From Calditrichota bacterium (lineage in GTDB: Bacteria > Zhuqueibacterota > Zhuqueibacteria > Zhuqueibacterales > Geothermadaptataceae): 64,000 nucleotides of DNA. The notes below the pieces were generated by a model. That model did not search any database and had not been told where the DNA came from. It saw only the letters and a list, made by a program, of their open reading frames with translations. The stretch spans positions 95,633 to 159,632 of the forward strand of contig QQUE01000003.1 in assembly GCA_008501765.1 (NCBI GenBank), read 5' to 3'. This document shows positions 27,735-37,223 of the stretch, in pieces; position 1 is the stretch's first letter, and every line of letters begins with the position of its first letter. The translations under genes were made by a program, and so were the position numbers.

Positions 27735-28853
27735 CTATTTCCAATCATGCAGGAACTCTATTAAGTCAGGAACGGTTGGGCTTTGGGCTTTGCGCACATA
27801 AAATCCTGATGTTGAAACGCCGGTCAAGAGCGATGATGTCAGGTCGAGCTCAAGTAAAGTTGCGAGGGAAAAACCGGCATTAAAATGATCGCCCGCACCG
27901 GTCGAAATTAGTGGTTGAGCAACGAAAGGCCCGTCGACATAAGCCGTGCTGTACTGGTTCGCAGCAACCGCGTATTTTACCGGATGGATGACGGTTGTCT
28001 GAATTTTAAGTTTCTTACATATTGCCGCTGCACGTTTCTGCAGGGATTCAGGTGAATTCGGACCATCTCCGATATCCAAAACTGCGGCGATTTGATCGCT
28101 CTCTTTTTCATTAACACCAAGTATGACAGTATAATATTTGGCGAACTCGGCTAAAGTGTGCAGCGCCTCGAGAATGTCTTCTTTAGAACGTTTTTCCGGA
28201 TCCGCAAGGTCAAAAAATACCACACGCCGTTCGCCTTCCGGAAGATTCGGGCAATTCTTCGCCAATAATTCTTGCCAGATTTCCGTCATCGCGTCCAGCA
28301 TCGTCCAGTTAACCATGCCGACGAACTGGCTCTGCTGCCAGAGTTGATCAAAATTTTCCGCACCGGCGCTCCGTGTGATACTTTGGTAATTTATACCATG
28401 CAGCGCTTCATGTTTTCCCATCAATATTTTGCCGTCTTCAAATTCGAGTGCATCGGTGACTGCAGGCTCGCCGAGACTGTAAACTTGTGCGCGCTTGGAA
28501 AAATCGACAAATGCCGGGTGGATTTCTGATGCACCGAGGGAACCAAAATAAGTGATTGGCAGGCCGAATTGACTCATTGCGTTGGCCATAATCGGCCCAT
28601 TGCCACCCAGTTTTACCTGTTGAATGCGCAGCTCAATATTGCTGCTTTTGCCGGCTGCTCGCTGCAAACGCTCAGCAAAAGATGAAATTGTCGGAATAAA
28701 TGTGATGTCATCTTTGGTAATTTTTTTGTCCACCATGCGGATGATATAATCTACGAATCCATCAAAACCGAGCAGGCAGGGTCGGTTCTTTAAATCTACA
28801 GCGCTTTTTTTGAGTTTTTGGGCAGCATCTATTCTTTGGTTTGATTGGCTCAT
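27735..28853 (-). CDS. PfkB-family carbohydrate kinase
   Basis: The 372-residue product is a ribokinase-fold sugar kinase. The N-terminal GFDGFVDYI, the substrate region LGGNGPIMANAMSQFG, and the C-terminal STGAGDHFNAGF signature (anion hole and catalytic Asp of GAGD) are all present. It is longer than typical ribokinases (about 300 residues), with extra segments around 100-200. The sugar substrate cannot be told from sequence. GGAAGA precedes the ATG. The gene is transcribed convergently with the GNAT gene. Confidence 0.88.
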   Translation of the reverse strand: MSQSNQRIDAAQKLKKSAVDLKNRPCLLGFDGFVDYIIRMVDKKITKDDITFIPTISSFAERLQRAAGKSSNIELRIQQVKLGGNGPIMANAMSQFGLPITYFGSLGASEIHPAFVDFSKRAQVYSLGEPAVTDALEFEDGKILMGKHEALHGINYQSITRSAGAENFDQLWQQSQFVGMVNWTMLDAMTEIWQELLAKNCPNLPEGERRVVFFDLADPEKRSKEDILEALHTLAEFAKYYTVILGVNEKESDQIAAVLDIGDGPNSPESLQKRAAAICKKLKIQTTVIHPVKYAVAANQYSTAYVDGPFVAQPLISTGAGDHFNAGFSLATLLELDLTSSLLTGVSTSGFYVRKAQSPTVPDLIEFLHDWK

Positions 28854-29409
28854 TCTGTCTTCCGCTTAATTTGTTTCTGGGTTTGCAAGTTTAGTATTTT
28901 CATAAGATAAAAAAGAATTAGCTTAAATCATAGTCACCAAATTTTTGCGTAACGGTTTATTAGCGTACAAATTTTAATAGGGTCGCTATCATGGCAAAAA
29001 TCTGGAGATAACGTGCTAAGACTAAGCATATTTATGAAGCTGAAAATCTAATAAAAAATAATGGCAATCCAAATAAAAATGTATGAATATACACAAAATT
29101 GATTTGTTATCTATTGTCCCTATTTCGCAAAGCTGTCGTTGAATTTTTGAAATAGTTGATGTCTTCTTCGGGGAGATTTTCGAATGACAATTTAAAGTTG
29201 ATTGTTTTTAATTGTAATTTTTAGAATGCATAATGAAAAACAAATGAATTTCAATTGCTTTTTGTAGCTCAAAATGAGATATTGTCGGTTATTAATTTTG
29301 CGTTCATTTATGCATTCGCAAATTTACAGATCGATTAGTGCAATTCGATTTCAAAATTATTTTTTCTTGTGATGATAAATCATGTTAAATTTATATCCGG
29401 AAATCTTCT
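28854..29409. other. AT-rich intergenic region without recognisable gene
   Basis: This 556-base stretch lies between divergently transcribed genes. I see no credible open frame, tRNA or strong hairpin. It presumably contains promoters for the PfkB kinase and the Smr-domain gene. Confidence 0.5.
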
Positions 29410-29760
29410 GTGTCGAACGAAAGTTATATTTATACGATAGATACAGCACATCCTCCACGGCACCCGGAATTGGTCGAAGAGGCGTTGCTCGAAACGTGGA
29501 TGCGTGTTCGTAATCATTCGGTGCTGCGTGTCATTAAAGTGATCCACGGGCATGGCAGTTCAGGAATCGGAGGCAGCACAAAGGAAACGGTTCTCAATTG
29601 GGCCTATCAACATCGGGGCCGATTCAAAAATATTATTCCTGGTGAGCAATTTTCTTTGTTTGATGCGACGACCCAGGAAATGATTGCCGAATGCGGTTCA
29701 ATTCATGATGATGATTGTGGTAACGCCAATCCGGGGATTACCCTCCTGTGGGTGCATTAA
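29410..29760 (+). CDS. Smr/MutS2-domain protein
   Basis: The 116-residue product, starting at a GTG with a weak CCGGA upstream, is essentially one Smr domain: an N-terminal strand-helix with EALLETWMRVR, the VIKVIHGHGSSGIGGSTKE block corresponding to the HGxGxG motif, and an RFKNIIPGEQF segment where the substrate loop lies. Smr domains act as nucleases or bind RNA/DNA. The last 30 residues, with an IHDDDCG acid-rich turn, are unusual. It stands alone. Confidence 0.75.
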   Translation: MSNESYIYTIDTAHPPRHPELVEEALLETWMRVRNHSVLRVIKVIHGHGSSGIGGSTKETVLNWAYQHRGRFKNIIPGEQFSLFDATTQEMIAECGSIHDDDCGNANPGITLLWVH

Positions 29761-29902
29761 ATTAATTCGCTCCTCAAATTGTGAAAATAATGGGTATGAT
29801 TTGTTCCTGGCGAAACTTGTAAAGTTTTAAATTAAAAATTTGATTGTGACCTTAGCTCCGCTGTACTTAATTTAATTGCAAAATTTTTAATGTGTTGTGC
29901 AT

Positions 29903-30104
29903 TTTCTTTTTTGCTTGATCAAAAAAGAAACAAAAAAATCAAGGCTGACGAAAAATCGGCTAAACTTTTTGAGAATTTCCTAAATCATTTTAAACTCGCT
30001 GCGCTCAAACAAAAAATGATTCTTAACGGAAATTCTCAAAAAGTTCTTAACGCCATTTTTCGAAGGCCGTTTAAGAAAAAGGCCGCGGAGCTAAAGGCCT
30101 AATC
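29903..30104 (+). repeat. approximately 200-bp nested-hairpin repeat, copy 1
   Basis: A second copy lies at 52086-52284. The unit has a left hairpin (CTTTTTTG-CTTGAT-CAAAAAAG), then a perfect 18-bp outer stem (29963-29980 with 30028-30045) enclosing a 9-bp inner stem (29983-29991 with 30013-30021), then a right part with AAGGCC repeats. In copy 2 the outer stem is again perfect although three base pairs differ, each by a compensatory double change. This is strong evidence for a conserved folded DNA or RNA, not for the 70-codon frame that crosses it. Confidence 0.85.
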
Positions 30105-30173
30105 AATTAAAAATTAATGTAGTTCTGTCTTAAAAGAAAATTAAACAGCGCTAATAACTTAAGGAGATAAAAT

Positions 30174-31493
30174 ATGGGACCCAAAAAAATTGGAATCGTT
30201 GTTGGAGGCGGACCTGCCCCCGGAATTAACAGTGTAATTGGCGCGGCGTCAATTCGCAGTGTAATTTCGGGACACGAAGTTGTCGGTATCCGTGATGGTT
30301 TTAAATGGTTGATGCGCGGCGATATCTCGCATGTAAAAGAGCTTAATATTAAAGAAGTTAGCAGAATTCACTTCCGTGGTGGATCACATATTGGCATCGC
30401 ACGGGATAATCCAACTAAAAATCCGAAAGACCTGGAAACCACAGTGACTTCGCTGCTGCGATTGAATATTGACCGGTTGATAACAATCGGTGGGGATGAC
30501 ACGGCTTTCACGGCCATGCAGCTCGAAAAAAAAGCCAACGGACGCATTCGTGTTGTGCATGTTCCAAAAACGATTGATAATGATCTGGATTTGCCGCACG
30601 GAATCTCGACTTTTGGCTACCAGACAGCACGCCATATCGGTGTGGATATTGTTAAAAATCTCATGGTCGATGCCCGCACAACCTCGCGCTGGTATTTCGT
30701 AGTTGCGATGGGCCGCAAAGCCGGGCACCTGGCTCTGGGAATTGGAAAGGCCGCCGGTGCTACCTTATCACTGATCTCTGAAGAATTTGCAGGTGACAAT
30801 AAAATTTCGCTGCATAAAATTACCGATACACTTGTTGGGGCCATAATTAAACGCTTAAGTTACGGTCGAACAGATGGTGTTGCGATTCTGGCAGAGGGAT
30901 TGGTGGAACACCTTTCCCATGATGATTTGAATGAATTGGTGGATGTCGAAAAAGATGCCCACGGCAATATTCGAATCGCAGAGATAAGTTTTGGTGAAAT
31001 ATTAAAGGCTAAAGTGCAAAAACGGTTGGCCGAGTTTGGCATAAAAACAACAATTGTGGCAAAAAATATTGGCTATGAAGTCCGGTGCGCCGATCCGATT
31101 CCATTTGATATGGAATACACACGCGATCTCGGATACAGTGCTGCTGATTATATAATCAATGGCGGCAATGCCGCGATGATTTCCATTCAGGAAGGCAAAA
31201 TGGTGCCAATGCATTTTAAAGATATTGTTGATAAAAAGACCGGAAAAACGGCCGTTCGTATGGTTAATATAAATTCCACCAACTATAAAATTGGCCGGAA
31301 ATACATGATTCGCCTAAATGCCGAGGATTTTGAAGATCCGCACGAATTGTCCAAATACGCAGCGACGGCAGGTGTTACGCTTGAAGGATTTCGGAAAGAG
31401 TTTTCGTACGTTATCCGAGGTAATGATTCACCCCCCGAGGAAGCTGCTGAGGTTGTGGGCAATATCAAGAAAAACAAGTCTGGAAAAAAGTAG
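30174..31493 (+). CDS. pfp: 6-phosphofructokinase, probably PPi-dependent
   Basis: The 439-residue product is a PfkA-fold phosphofructokinase, which phosphorylates fructose 6-phosphate in glycolysis. Phosphoryl-donor residues can be read: GGDDT at 106-110 has Asp where ATP enzymes have Gly (GGDGS), and PKTIDND at 131-137 has Lys where ATP enzymes have Gly (PGTIDND). That pair is diagnostic of PPi-dependent, reversible enzymes. MGRKAGHLA (about 180) and the substrate region near SYGRTDG follow. AAGGAG precedes the ATG at the ideal distance. The enzyme would save ATP and work in both directions. Confidence 0.9.
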   Translation: MGPKKIGIVVGGGPAPGINSVIGAASIRSVISGHEVVGIRDGFKWLMRGDISHVKELNIKEVSRIHFRGGSHIGIARDNPTKNPKDLETTVTSLLRLNIDRLITIGGDDTAFTAMQLEKKANGRIRVVHVPKTIDNDLDLPHGISTFGYQTARHIGVDIVKNLMVDARTTSRWYFVVAMGRKAGHLALGIGKAAGATLSLISEEFAGDNKISLHKITDTLVGAIIKRLSYGRTDGVAILAEGLVEHLSHDDLNELVDVEKDAHGNIRIAEISFGEILKAKVQKRLAEFGIKTTIVAKNIGYEVRCADPIPFDMEYTRDLGYSAADYIINGGNAAMISIQEGKMVPMHFKDIVDKKTGKTAVRMVNINSTNYKIGRKYMIRLNAEDFEDPHELSKYAATAGVTLEGFRKEFSYVIRGNDSPPEEAAEVVGNIKKNKSGKK

Positions 31494-31506
31494 TATTCAA
31501 AATTAG

Positions 31507-31528
31507 TTGCGGGGGGCATCTCCCGCAA
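31507..31528 (+). terminator. terminator-like hairpin after the phosphofructokinase gene
   Basis: TTGCGGG and CCCGCAA pair around GGGCATCT, 14 bases beyond the stop. It has no U-run but shares the GGGGG-CAT-CCC core with the hairpins at 20138 and 20996. Confidence 0.5.
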
Positions 31529-31957
31529 TTGGTCCACTCATCTAAGCTGAAATTCCAATTTTCTAATTTTGACCCAACCCCTTTTCTGTCTCAAAAAAAA
31601 ATAGAGTATGCACTCCTGAAACACTCCCTGTTTCATTGTATTACAACATTCATTTGTGAAATTGCGGGAATCTCCCCCTGGCTTCCTTCCTTTAAAATGT
31701 CATATGCTTCTGATTATATTGTTTTTAAGTGCGTTATTACCAATCACGAAAATAAAAATTAGGCATAAAATCGCTTTGGTTTGGAATTTGCATAAATCGA
31801 ATTTTCGATAATTCTCATTACAGAGTGTTTATTATACACACTTTTTTTAAAATAAAATCCGATAACCTGAGAGAATAAATAGATTAATGGGTTTTGCCTA
31901 ATCAACAATTAATGGATTAACAAATAAAATGTACTATTATCAACCAGGAAGTGAGCT
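31529..31957. other. AT-rich intergenic region
   Basis: This stretch precedes the large PKD protein gene. A 77-codon frame (31529-31762) has no ribosome binding site, no family features and low-complexity content, so I leave it uncalled. The promoter of the downstream gene is probably here. Confidence 0.45.
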
Positions 31958-34900
31958 ATGATCATAAGAACTGCGACCCGAATTCTATTTGTAGCGATGC
32001 TGATTTTGGGCCCGAACCACACTGCTGTTGCACAAGACTGGACTGATCCGGCAATAGATATTGGCAGTGGTGGCGCACCAGATCTGGCAATTGATGCGAC
32101 AAACGGTGACGTGCATGTCGTCCTCAATAATAATAGCGTTGTTTATTACGAGTTTGACAGAGATGGAAATTTAATTTGGTCGGATACAATTCCGAATACA
32201 TTGGGAATTCAATACGGATACAATTTTGGCTCAGCAATTGATGTTGATTCCGAAGGCAATCCACATATCTGCTACGCCCGGCACACCGGCAGTGATGTGT
32301 ATGATGTTTATTACACTCGCTTCAATGGCAGTAACTGGATTTTTCCGACAAAGATTTCCAGTCAGATAAAACGTGGCTATCATATGCGAATGGCCATTGA
32401 TGACAACGATGAAGTGCATATTATTCGTAGTGAACAGGTATTGCCGGATGATATTACTCCCTCGAAAGCCACGTATATTCGCGTGAAAGATTCGCAAGTG
32501 AATTCGACGACGACCGGGCTGGATTTTCACCGGCCGGATGACCATGTTGATATCGCCACCTTCGGCAGCAATGACGTGCATCTTCTTCTCGGTTACCCCA
32601 ATCCGAACGGGAGACATGTCTATTACTATCGTTCAGATACCAATGGCGACCAATTAATTGGACCCCAATCGATTGATGCTGCTCACATCACAAACCGTGC
32701 TGGCAGTCCAAATATATTTATTGATCAGTCAGGAATTTTACATATTGTTTACGGAACGATGGTCGATTCGCAGAACGGTGGCAGCCCGAGCGTGCGCTAC
32801 CAACGGCGGCAAGATGGCAACCTTGTTCGCGATCAAGTTGTGACGGCAAACAGTGAATTATCACTGTGGGATCAGGGGGTGAGTGTTGGAGTTGGCGCGG
32901 TAGCTTCGAATAGCACAGGAGATATTGTTGTCGTTGCCTATCACACCCGATCTGGCGGTGCATTGCGCACCAGATTTTCGAACGATGGCGGTGCCACGTG
33001 GAGTGGCTCGACGCAAATCGCCAGCTCAGCCGGCGGATTTGAAGGCCGTGACAAGGCGATGATCGAGGCCCACGGCAACCGTTTTTATGTCGTCTATCAA
33101 AATTTTGGCACCGTAAAATTGCGCTGGTTTAAGGCGTTGGGTGATCCTCCTGTGGCTAATGCAGGTGGCCCGTATCAAAAACCGGAAGGGGAGCCTGTCA
33201 CTTTTGATGCATCCGGCTCGACCTCGGGTAGTGGCGGATTTACAGAATATGCCTGGGATTGGCAAGGGGATGGCACTTTTGATGATTTGACCGAGAATGC
33301 TACTTTTGTCAAAACATTTACGGATAATTTTACTGCCACAGCAAAATTGCGCGTCACGGATATTGATAATCGAACCGCTGAATCAACATTTTCATTGCAG
33401 ATTATTAATGTGAAACCTGCCGTAACCATCAGTGCTGCAAGTACGGCTGACGAGGGCGATGCCGTCCAATTTGAAGCTGTTATTTCAGATCCCGGTGATG
33501 ATACTCACACGGTTGACTGGGATTTCGGCGATGGACAGACAGGCTCAAATGCAACGACCACCCATAGTTTTATCGATGAGGGTAATTACACGGTCTCTGC
33601 TACGGTTACAGATGACGATGGTGGCCAATCAGAAAAAACTTTTGCCATCAGTATCAACAATGTCGCGCCAGTGGGAAATATTGGCGGGCCATACACAGCG
33701 GTGAAAGATAAGGCAATCACACTCAAAGGATCGGCATCCGATCCCGGCAGTAGCGATAATCTGAGTTTTGAATGGGACTTGAATAATGACGGCATTTTTG
33801 AGCGACCAGGTTCTCAGGTTTCAATAACGTACACTGCTTTGGGCACTTACCCGATAAGCATGCGCGTGATCGATGGCGATGGCGGACTCGATATTGTAAA
33901 TGGTGAAGTTATTGTCGGAACGGGAGCCCCGATTATCTCTGATATTCCTGACCAACAAATTGAAGAAGGCGGCAGCTTTTCCCCGCTGGCGCTCGATGAG
34001 TTTGTAACCGATCCGGACCACGAAGATTATCAGATTTCCTGGTCCTATTCCGGGAATAGCCAGTTGATCGTTTCGATTATCAATCGCGTTGTGATGGTGA
34101 ACACACCATCTTCGGAATATTTTGGTACCGAGGTCATTCAATTTACAGCTGAAGATCCGACAAATCAGCAGGCCACGGTTGATATTCGATACACCGTTTT
34201 AAGTGTCAATGACGCGCCTCAAATTTCCACTATTCCCAATCAGACAGTAAGGGAAGGCGAGGTTTTTTCACAAATTGTACTCGATAATTTTGTTGAAGAC
34301 CCGGATCATGTCGATAATATTCTATTCTGGGAAATTACCGGCAATACGGAGCTAACTGTTTCCGTTATCAATCGAATCGTTCAGGTAACCACTCCCGGGC
34401 CAAACTGGTTTGGCAGTGAAACCTTAACCTTTAAAGTTCGGGATCCGTTGGGAGCTGTGGACTCGCAACAGGTGGTTTATACCGTTACTTCATATAATGA
34501 TGCTCCACTAATCGGTGAAATCCCACAACAAATTATCGTTGAAAACGGTGCCTTTACACCTATTTCTTTGGATCAATACGTGACCGATCCGGATAATTCA
34601 ATCGATCAATTAAGTTGGAGCTCATTTGGTCAACAAAATTTGTCTGTAACAATTGACTTTAATCATCTTGCGACTATTGCGGTGGTGGATTCAGAATTTG
34701 CTGGAACTGAGTTGATCAGCTTTGTTGCCAGTGATCCCGGCAATCAACGGGATACCTCAGTTGTGGCTTTTACTGTTAATGGAATTAACGATCCACCGAT
34801 TATTTCTGGATTTACCGATAAAACTATTGACGAGGATGGTTCTGTAAATTATTCGATGGCTGATTTGGCAACGATGATTATTGACCCGGATCACACCTAC

Positions 34901-35728
34901 AATCAACTGCAATACAGCCTGCTTGGCGCAAACCAGCTCCAGGTTGCTTTTGAGGATGGAAAAGGACTGTCCATTTTTGGCCCTGCAAACTGGTTTGGCC
35001 AGGAAACCGTGACTTTAAAAGTGGACGATGGTTCAGCGTTCGATACGGCGGGAATGACGATCACAGTCAATTCGGTGCCCGATACGCCACAGCCATTTTC
35101 TCTTTTGTCACCGAACGCCTCTTTTTACAATCCTCCACCCGCAGAAATATCGTTCATCTGGAGTAAAACCGATGATCCGGATCCGGGCGAATCTGTGACG
35201 TTTAAATTCGAACTCGCGAATGATAATCAGTTGACAGATATTATTCATGAAAACTCCACTTTGCGTGACACAATTTATAACTTCCCTGCCAGTCATTTTC
35301 TGGAAAATACCCATACTCCGGAAACATATTATTGGCGAGTCACTGTCACGAGTACCGACGGCACGGTATTGCGGAGTCAATCGGATGCCAGTTTTACGAT
35401 TTTATGGCCGACAACCGCCGTCGAGGGATTTTCAGAAGGGACCATCCCCACGGAGATGGCATTGCAGCAAAACTACCCGAATCCATTTAATCCGGAAACT
35501 ATTATTTCATTTGATCTGCCTAAAAGTGGTGAGGCTAATTTGGTGATTTATAACGCACTCGGTATCCAAATTAAAACATTGGCAAGCGGGATTTTGCCAC
35601 CCGGGCGTCATAATTTTACCTGGGATGCGCGTAACGCGACGGGCGAAAAAGTCGCCAGTGGCGTGTATATTTACCGATTGCAGGCGGATGGAAAAACTTT
35701 CACCAAGAAGATGATTTTAATGCAATAA
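31958..35728 (+). CDS. large secreted PKD/cadherin-like repeat protein with T9SS-type sorting domain
   Basis: The 1256-residue product has a signal peptide (residues 1-25). Residues 30-395 look like a BNR/sialidase-type beta propeller (repeated GNPHICYARH, VHIIRS and GILHIVYG segments). Three PKD domains follow at about 397-485 (ANAGGPYQKPEGE), 485-570 (WDFGDGQTG) and 572-655 (GNIGGPYTAVKDK). Four cadherin-like tandem repeats begin around 660, 760, 860 and 950, each opening with an IPDQQIEEGG-like strand and carrying VTDPDH-type acidic turns suited to calcium binding. A fibronectin-like segment precedes the C-terminal module (NYPNPFNPETIISFDLP through KKMILMQ). This is a surface or secreted adhesin-like protein, not obviously an enzyme. 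Confidence 0.87.
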   Translation: MIIRTATRILFVAMLILGPNHTAVAQDWTDPAIDIGSGGAPDLAIDATNGDVHVVLNNNSVVYYEFDRDGNLIWSDTIPNTLGIQYGYNFGSAIDVDSEGNPHICYARHTGSDVYDVYYTRFNGSNWIFPTKISSQIKRGYHMRMAIDDNDEVHIIRSEQVLPDDITPSKATYIRVKDSQVNSTTTGLDFHRPDDHVDIATFGSNDVHLLLGYPNPNGRHVYYYRSDTNGDQLIGPQSIDAAHITNRAGSPNIFIDQSGILHIVYGTMVDSQNGGSPSVRYQRRQDGNLVRDQVVTANSELSLWDQGVSVGVGAVASNSTGDIVVVAYHTRSGGALRTRFSNDGGATWSGSTQIASSAGGFEGRDKAMIEAHGNRFYVVYQNFGTVKLRWFKALGDPPVANAGGPYQKPEGEPVTFDASGSTSGSGGFTEYAWDWQGDGTFDDLTENATFVKTFTDNFTATAKLRVTDIDNRTAESTFSLQIINVKPAVTISAASTADEGDAVQFEAVISDPGDDTHTVDWDFGDGQTGSNATTTHSFIDEGNYTVSATVTDDDGGQSEKTFAISINNVAPVGNIGGPYTAVKDKAITLKGSASDPGSSDNLSFEWDLNNDGIFERPGSQVSITYTALGTYPISMRVIDGDGGLDIVNGEVIVGTGAPIISDIPDQQIEEGGSFSPLALDEFVTDPDHEDYQISWSYSGNSQLIVSIINRVVMVNTPSSEYFGTEVIQFTAEDPTNQQATVDIRYTVLSVNDAPQISTIPNQTVREGEVFSQIVLDNFVEDPDHVDNILFWEITGNTELTVSVINRIVQVTTPGPNWFGSETLTFKVRDPLGAVDSQQVVYTVTSYNDAPLIGEIPQQIIVENGAFTPISLDQYVTDPDNSIDQLSWSSFGQQNLSVTIDFNHLATIAVVDSEFAGTELISFVASDPGNQRDTSVVAFTVNGINDPPIISGFTDKTIDEDGSVNYSMADLATMIIDPDHTYNQLQYSLLGANQLQVAFEDGKGLSIFGPANWFGQETVTLKVDDGSAFDTAGMTITVNSVPDTPQPFSLLSPNASFYNPPPAEISFIWSKTDDPDPGESVTFKFELANDNQLTDIIHENSTLRDTIYNFPASHFLENTHTPETYYWRVTVTSTDGTVLRSQSDASFTILWPTTAVEGFSEGTIPTEMALQQNYPNPFNPETIISFDLPKSGEANLVIYNALGIQIKTLASGILPPGRHNFTWDARNATGEKVASGVYIYRLQADGKTFTKKMILMQ

Positions 35729-35781
35729 GGAAATGTTTCCTAACCCACAGTAAATTTTAAGAATGATAACTATTTTCCCCA

Positions 35782-35820
35782 AAGCGACTCTGATTCATGT
35801 AAAACAGAGTCGCTTTTTTT
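35782..35820 (+). terminator. Rho-independent terminator of the PKD protein gene
   Basis: AAGCGACTCTG and CAGAGTCGCTT form a perfect 11-bp stem with a 12-base loop, followed by seven T. Confidence 0.9.
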
Positions 35821-35875
35821 ATCTGTTAAAACATGATAATTCCTGACTGGATCAACGGCGTCGGTTTCCATTACA

Positions 35876-36055
35876 TCACCCCATCCAAAAACCTTTGCGG
35901 TGTGAAATGCCGAGAGTTGCACGGCACTTTGAACAAAAATAGACATAGCGTTTACCTAAAAAGCTGACCATTTGACGGTACAAAATTTTATTGATTTCAG
36001 TTTTACAGTGCGGACACATCGGCGTTACGGTCGTTGTTTCTTCGGAAGGAATCAT
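35876..36055 (-). CDS. 59-residue zinc-ribbon protein
   Basis: This short gene encodes 59 residues with two CxxC pairs: MCPHCK at 13-18 and FCSKCR at 40-45, the spacing of a zinc ribbon. The text between is basic with a FLGKRYVYF strand, and the end reads GISHRKGFWMG. GGAG lies eight bases before the ATG, supporting real translation. Zinc ribbons of this size usually bind nucleic acid or act as cofactors of larger complexes. It sits between the PKD gene terminator and dihydroorotase, in the same direction as the latter but 108 bases downstream of it. Confidence 0.75.
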   Translation of the reverse strand: MIPSEETTTVTPMCPHCKTEINKILYRQMVSFLGKRYVYFCSKCRATLGISHRKGFWMG

Positions 36056-36162
36056 GGCAAGTCTCCATTTTAGATGATTAGGTTTTTAATGAAAACCCGC
36101 ATTGGAGAGAATATTCATTTTGGATGTAAATTCAATTTATTTGACGACGGAGTTTAGCTGCT

Positions 36163-37167
36163 TTAATGCTGAAAATTATCCACACTCCAGGCTAATTCCT
36201 CAGACGCAAACATCGGAACAACTTCTCCAATTTTTTGTGGGACCGTGTAATTTTCTTTTTTGAAATGAATGACCTTGTGCGGCGGGACAATGCCATAAAT
36301 TTTCTGTGCATTGTTGGAGATGAAATTTTGTAAATTGTCGAGACAGCCGTGTTTCTCAAACAATCCGACCAGTACCTGCAGCGCGATCGGAGCTGTAAAC
36401 ACCCCGGCAGCACAGCCGCAGCTTTCTTTTTTATCAATTGGATGTGGGGCTGAATCGCTGCCGAACATCAGTTTTGGGTGTGCGTGCAGCGCTGCCTGTA
36501 ACAAAGCATCACGATCTTCCGGCCGTTTTGCGATGGGTTTGCAAAAAAGGTGGGGACGCAGCAGCCCGCCCGCCACATCATCGAGAGTTATTAGCACGTG
36601 CTGCAATGTGACGGTCGCAAAGATGTTTTCGTAGCGGTCTAAAAAATCTACGGCGGCTTGTGTCGTTATGTGTTCCATTACAATTTTCAAACGGGGGTAA
36701 GTTTGTGCCAGCTTGCGATAAATCGCAATAAATTCAGACTCACGCTCCATCACAAAACCATCGGTTTCGCCGTGCACCAGCAGAGGTATTTTTAATTCTT
36801 GCATGGCAGAGAATGTCGGTGCTGCCTCTTCTATCGATTTTATACCACTTTCACTGTTGGTGGTTATGCCTGCCGGATAAAGTTTGATGCCGATAATTTT
36901 ATCTTTCACCCGCTGCAAAAAATCCCGGTCATATTTTTTAAAAAATAACGTCATGAATGGTTCAAACGTATGTGGCCTAATGGCTTCTCGCACAGCTTTT
37001 TCATATTCCAGTAATCTATTTTCAGAATCAACCGGGGTGATGAGGTTGGGCATAATTACCGCACCGGCAAATGTTTCGGCGCTGAGCGGCGCCACGGTTT
37101 CGAGCATTTCGCCTTCGCGCAAATGCAGGTGCATATCGAGTGGGGATATTAATTTGAAGTTTTGCAT
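36163..37167 (-). CDS. pyrC: dihydroorotase
   Basis: The product (334 residues from the ATG at 37167; a TTG three codons earlier is possible) is a type II (E. coli PyrC-like) dihydroorotase, which cyclises carbamoyl aspartate to dihydroorotate in pyrimidine synthesis. Diagnostic features are [12 protein letters not shown] (metal-binding His pair and substrate Arg), IMPNLITP, the GIKLYPAG segment with the carbamylated lysine, LLVHGE, EHITT (His ligands) and FGSDSAPH with the catalytic aspartate. Length agrees with the family (about 345). Confidence 0.93.
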   Translation of the reverse strand: MQNFKLISPLDMHLHLREGEMLETVAPLSAETFAGAVIMPNLITPVDSENRLLEYEKAVREAIRPHTFEPFMTLFFKKYDRDFLQRVKDKIIGIKLYPAGITTNSESGIKSIEEAAPTFSAMQELKIPLLVHGETDGFVMERESEFIAIYRKLAQTYPRLKIVMEHITTQAAVDFLDRYENIFATVTLQHVLITLDDVAGGLLRPHLFCKPIAKRPEDRDALLQAALHAHPKLMFGSDSAPHPIDKKESCGCAAGVFTAPIALQVLVGLFEKHGCLDNLQNFISNNAQKIYGIVPPHKVIHFKKENYTVPQKIGEVVPMFASEELAWSVDNFQH

Positions 37168-37223
37168 AGTGGTCAATCGCTGACAAAATTAAAAAGTGAG
37201 CATCAAATTATATGTTTTTATAA

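Noticed and set aside
29890..30102. 70-codon open frame
   Set aside because: It lies entirely in a folded repeat with compensatory changes; a second copy does not keep the frame.
31529..31762. 77-codon frame after the phosphofructokinase gene
   Set aside because: No start signal, low-complexity AT-rich content, no family.
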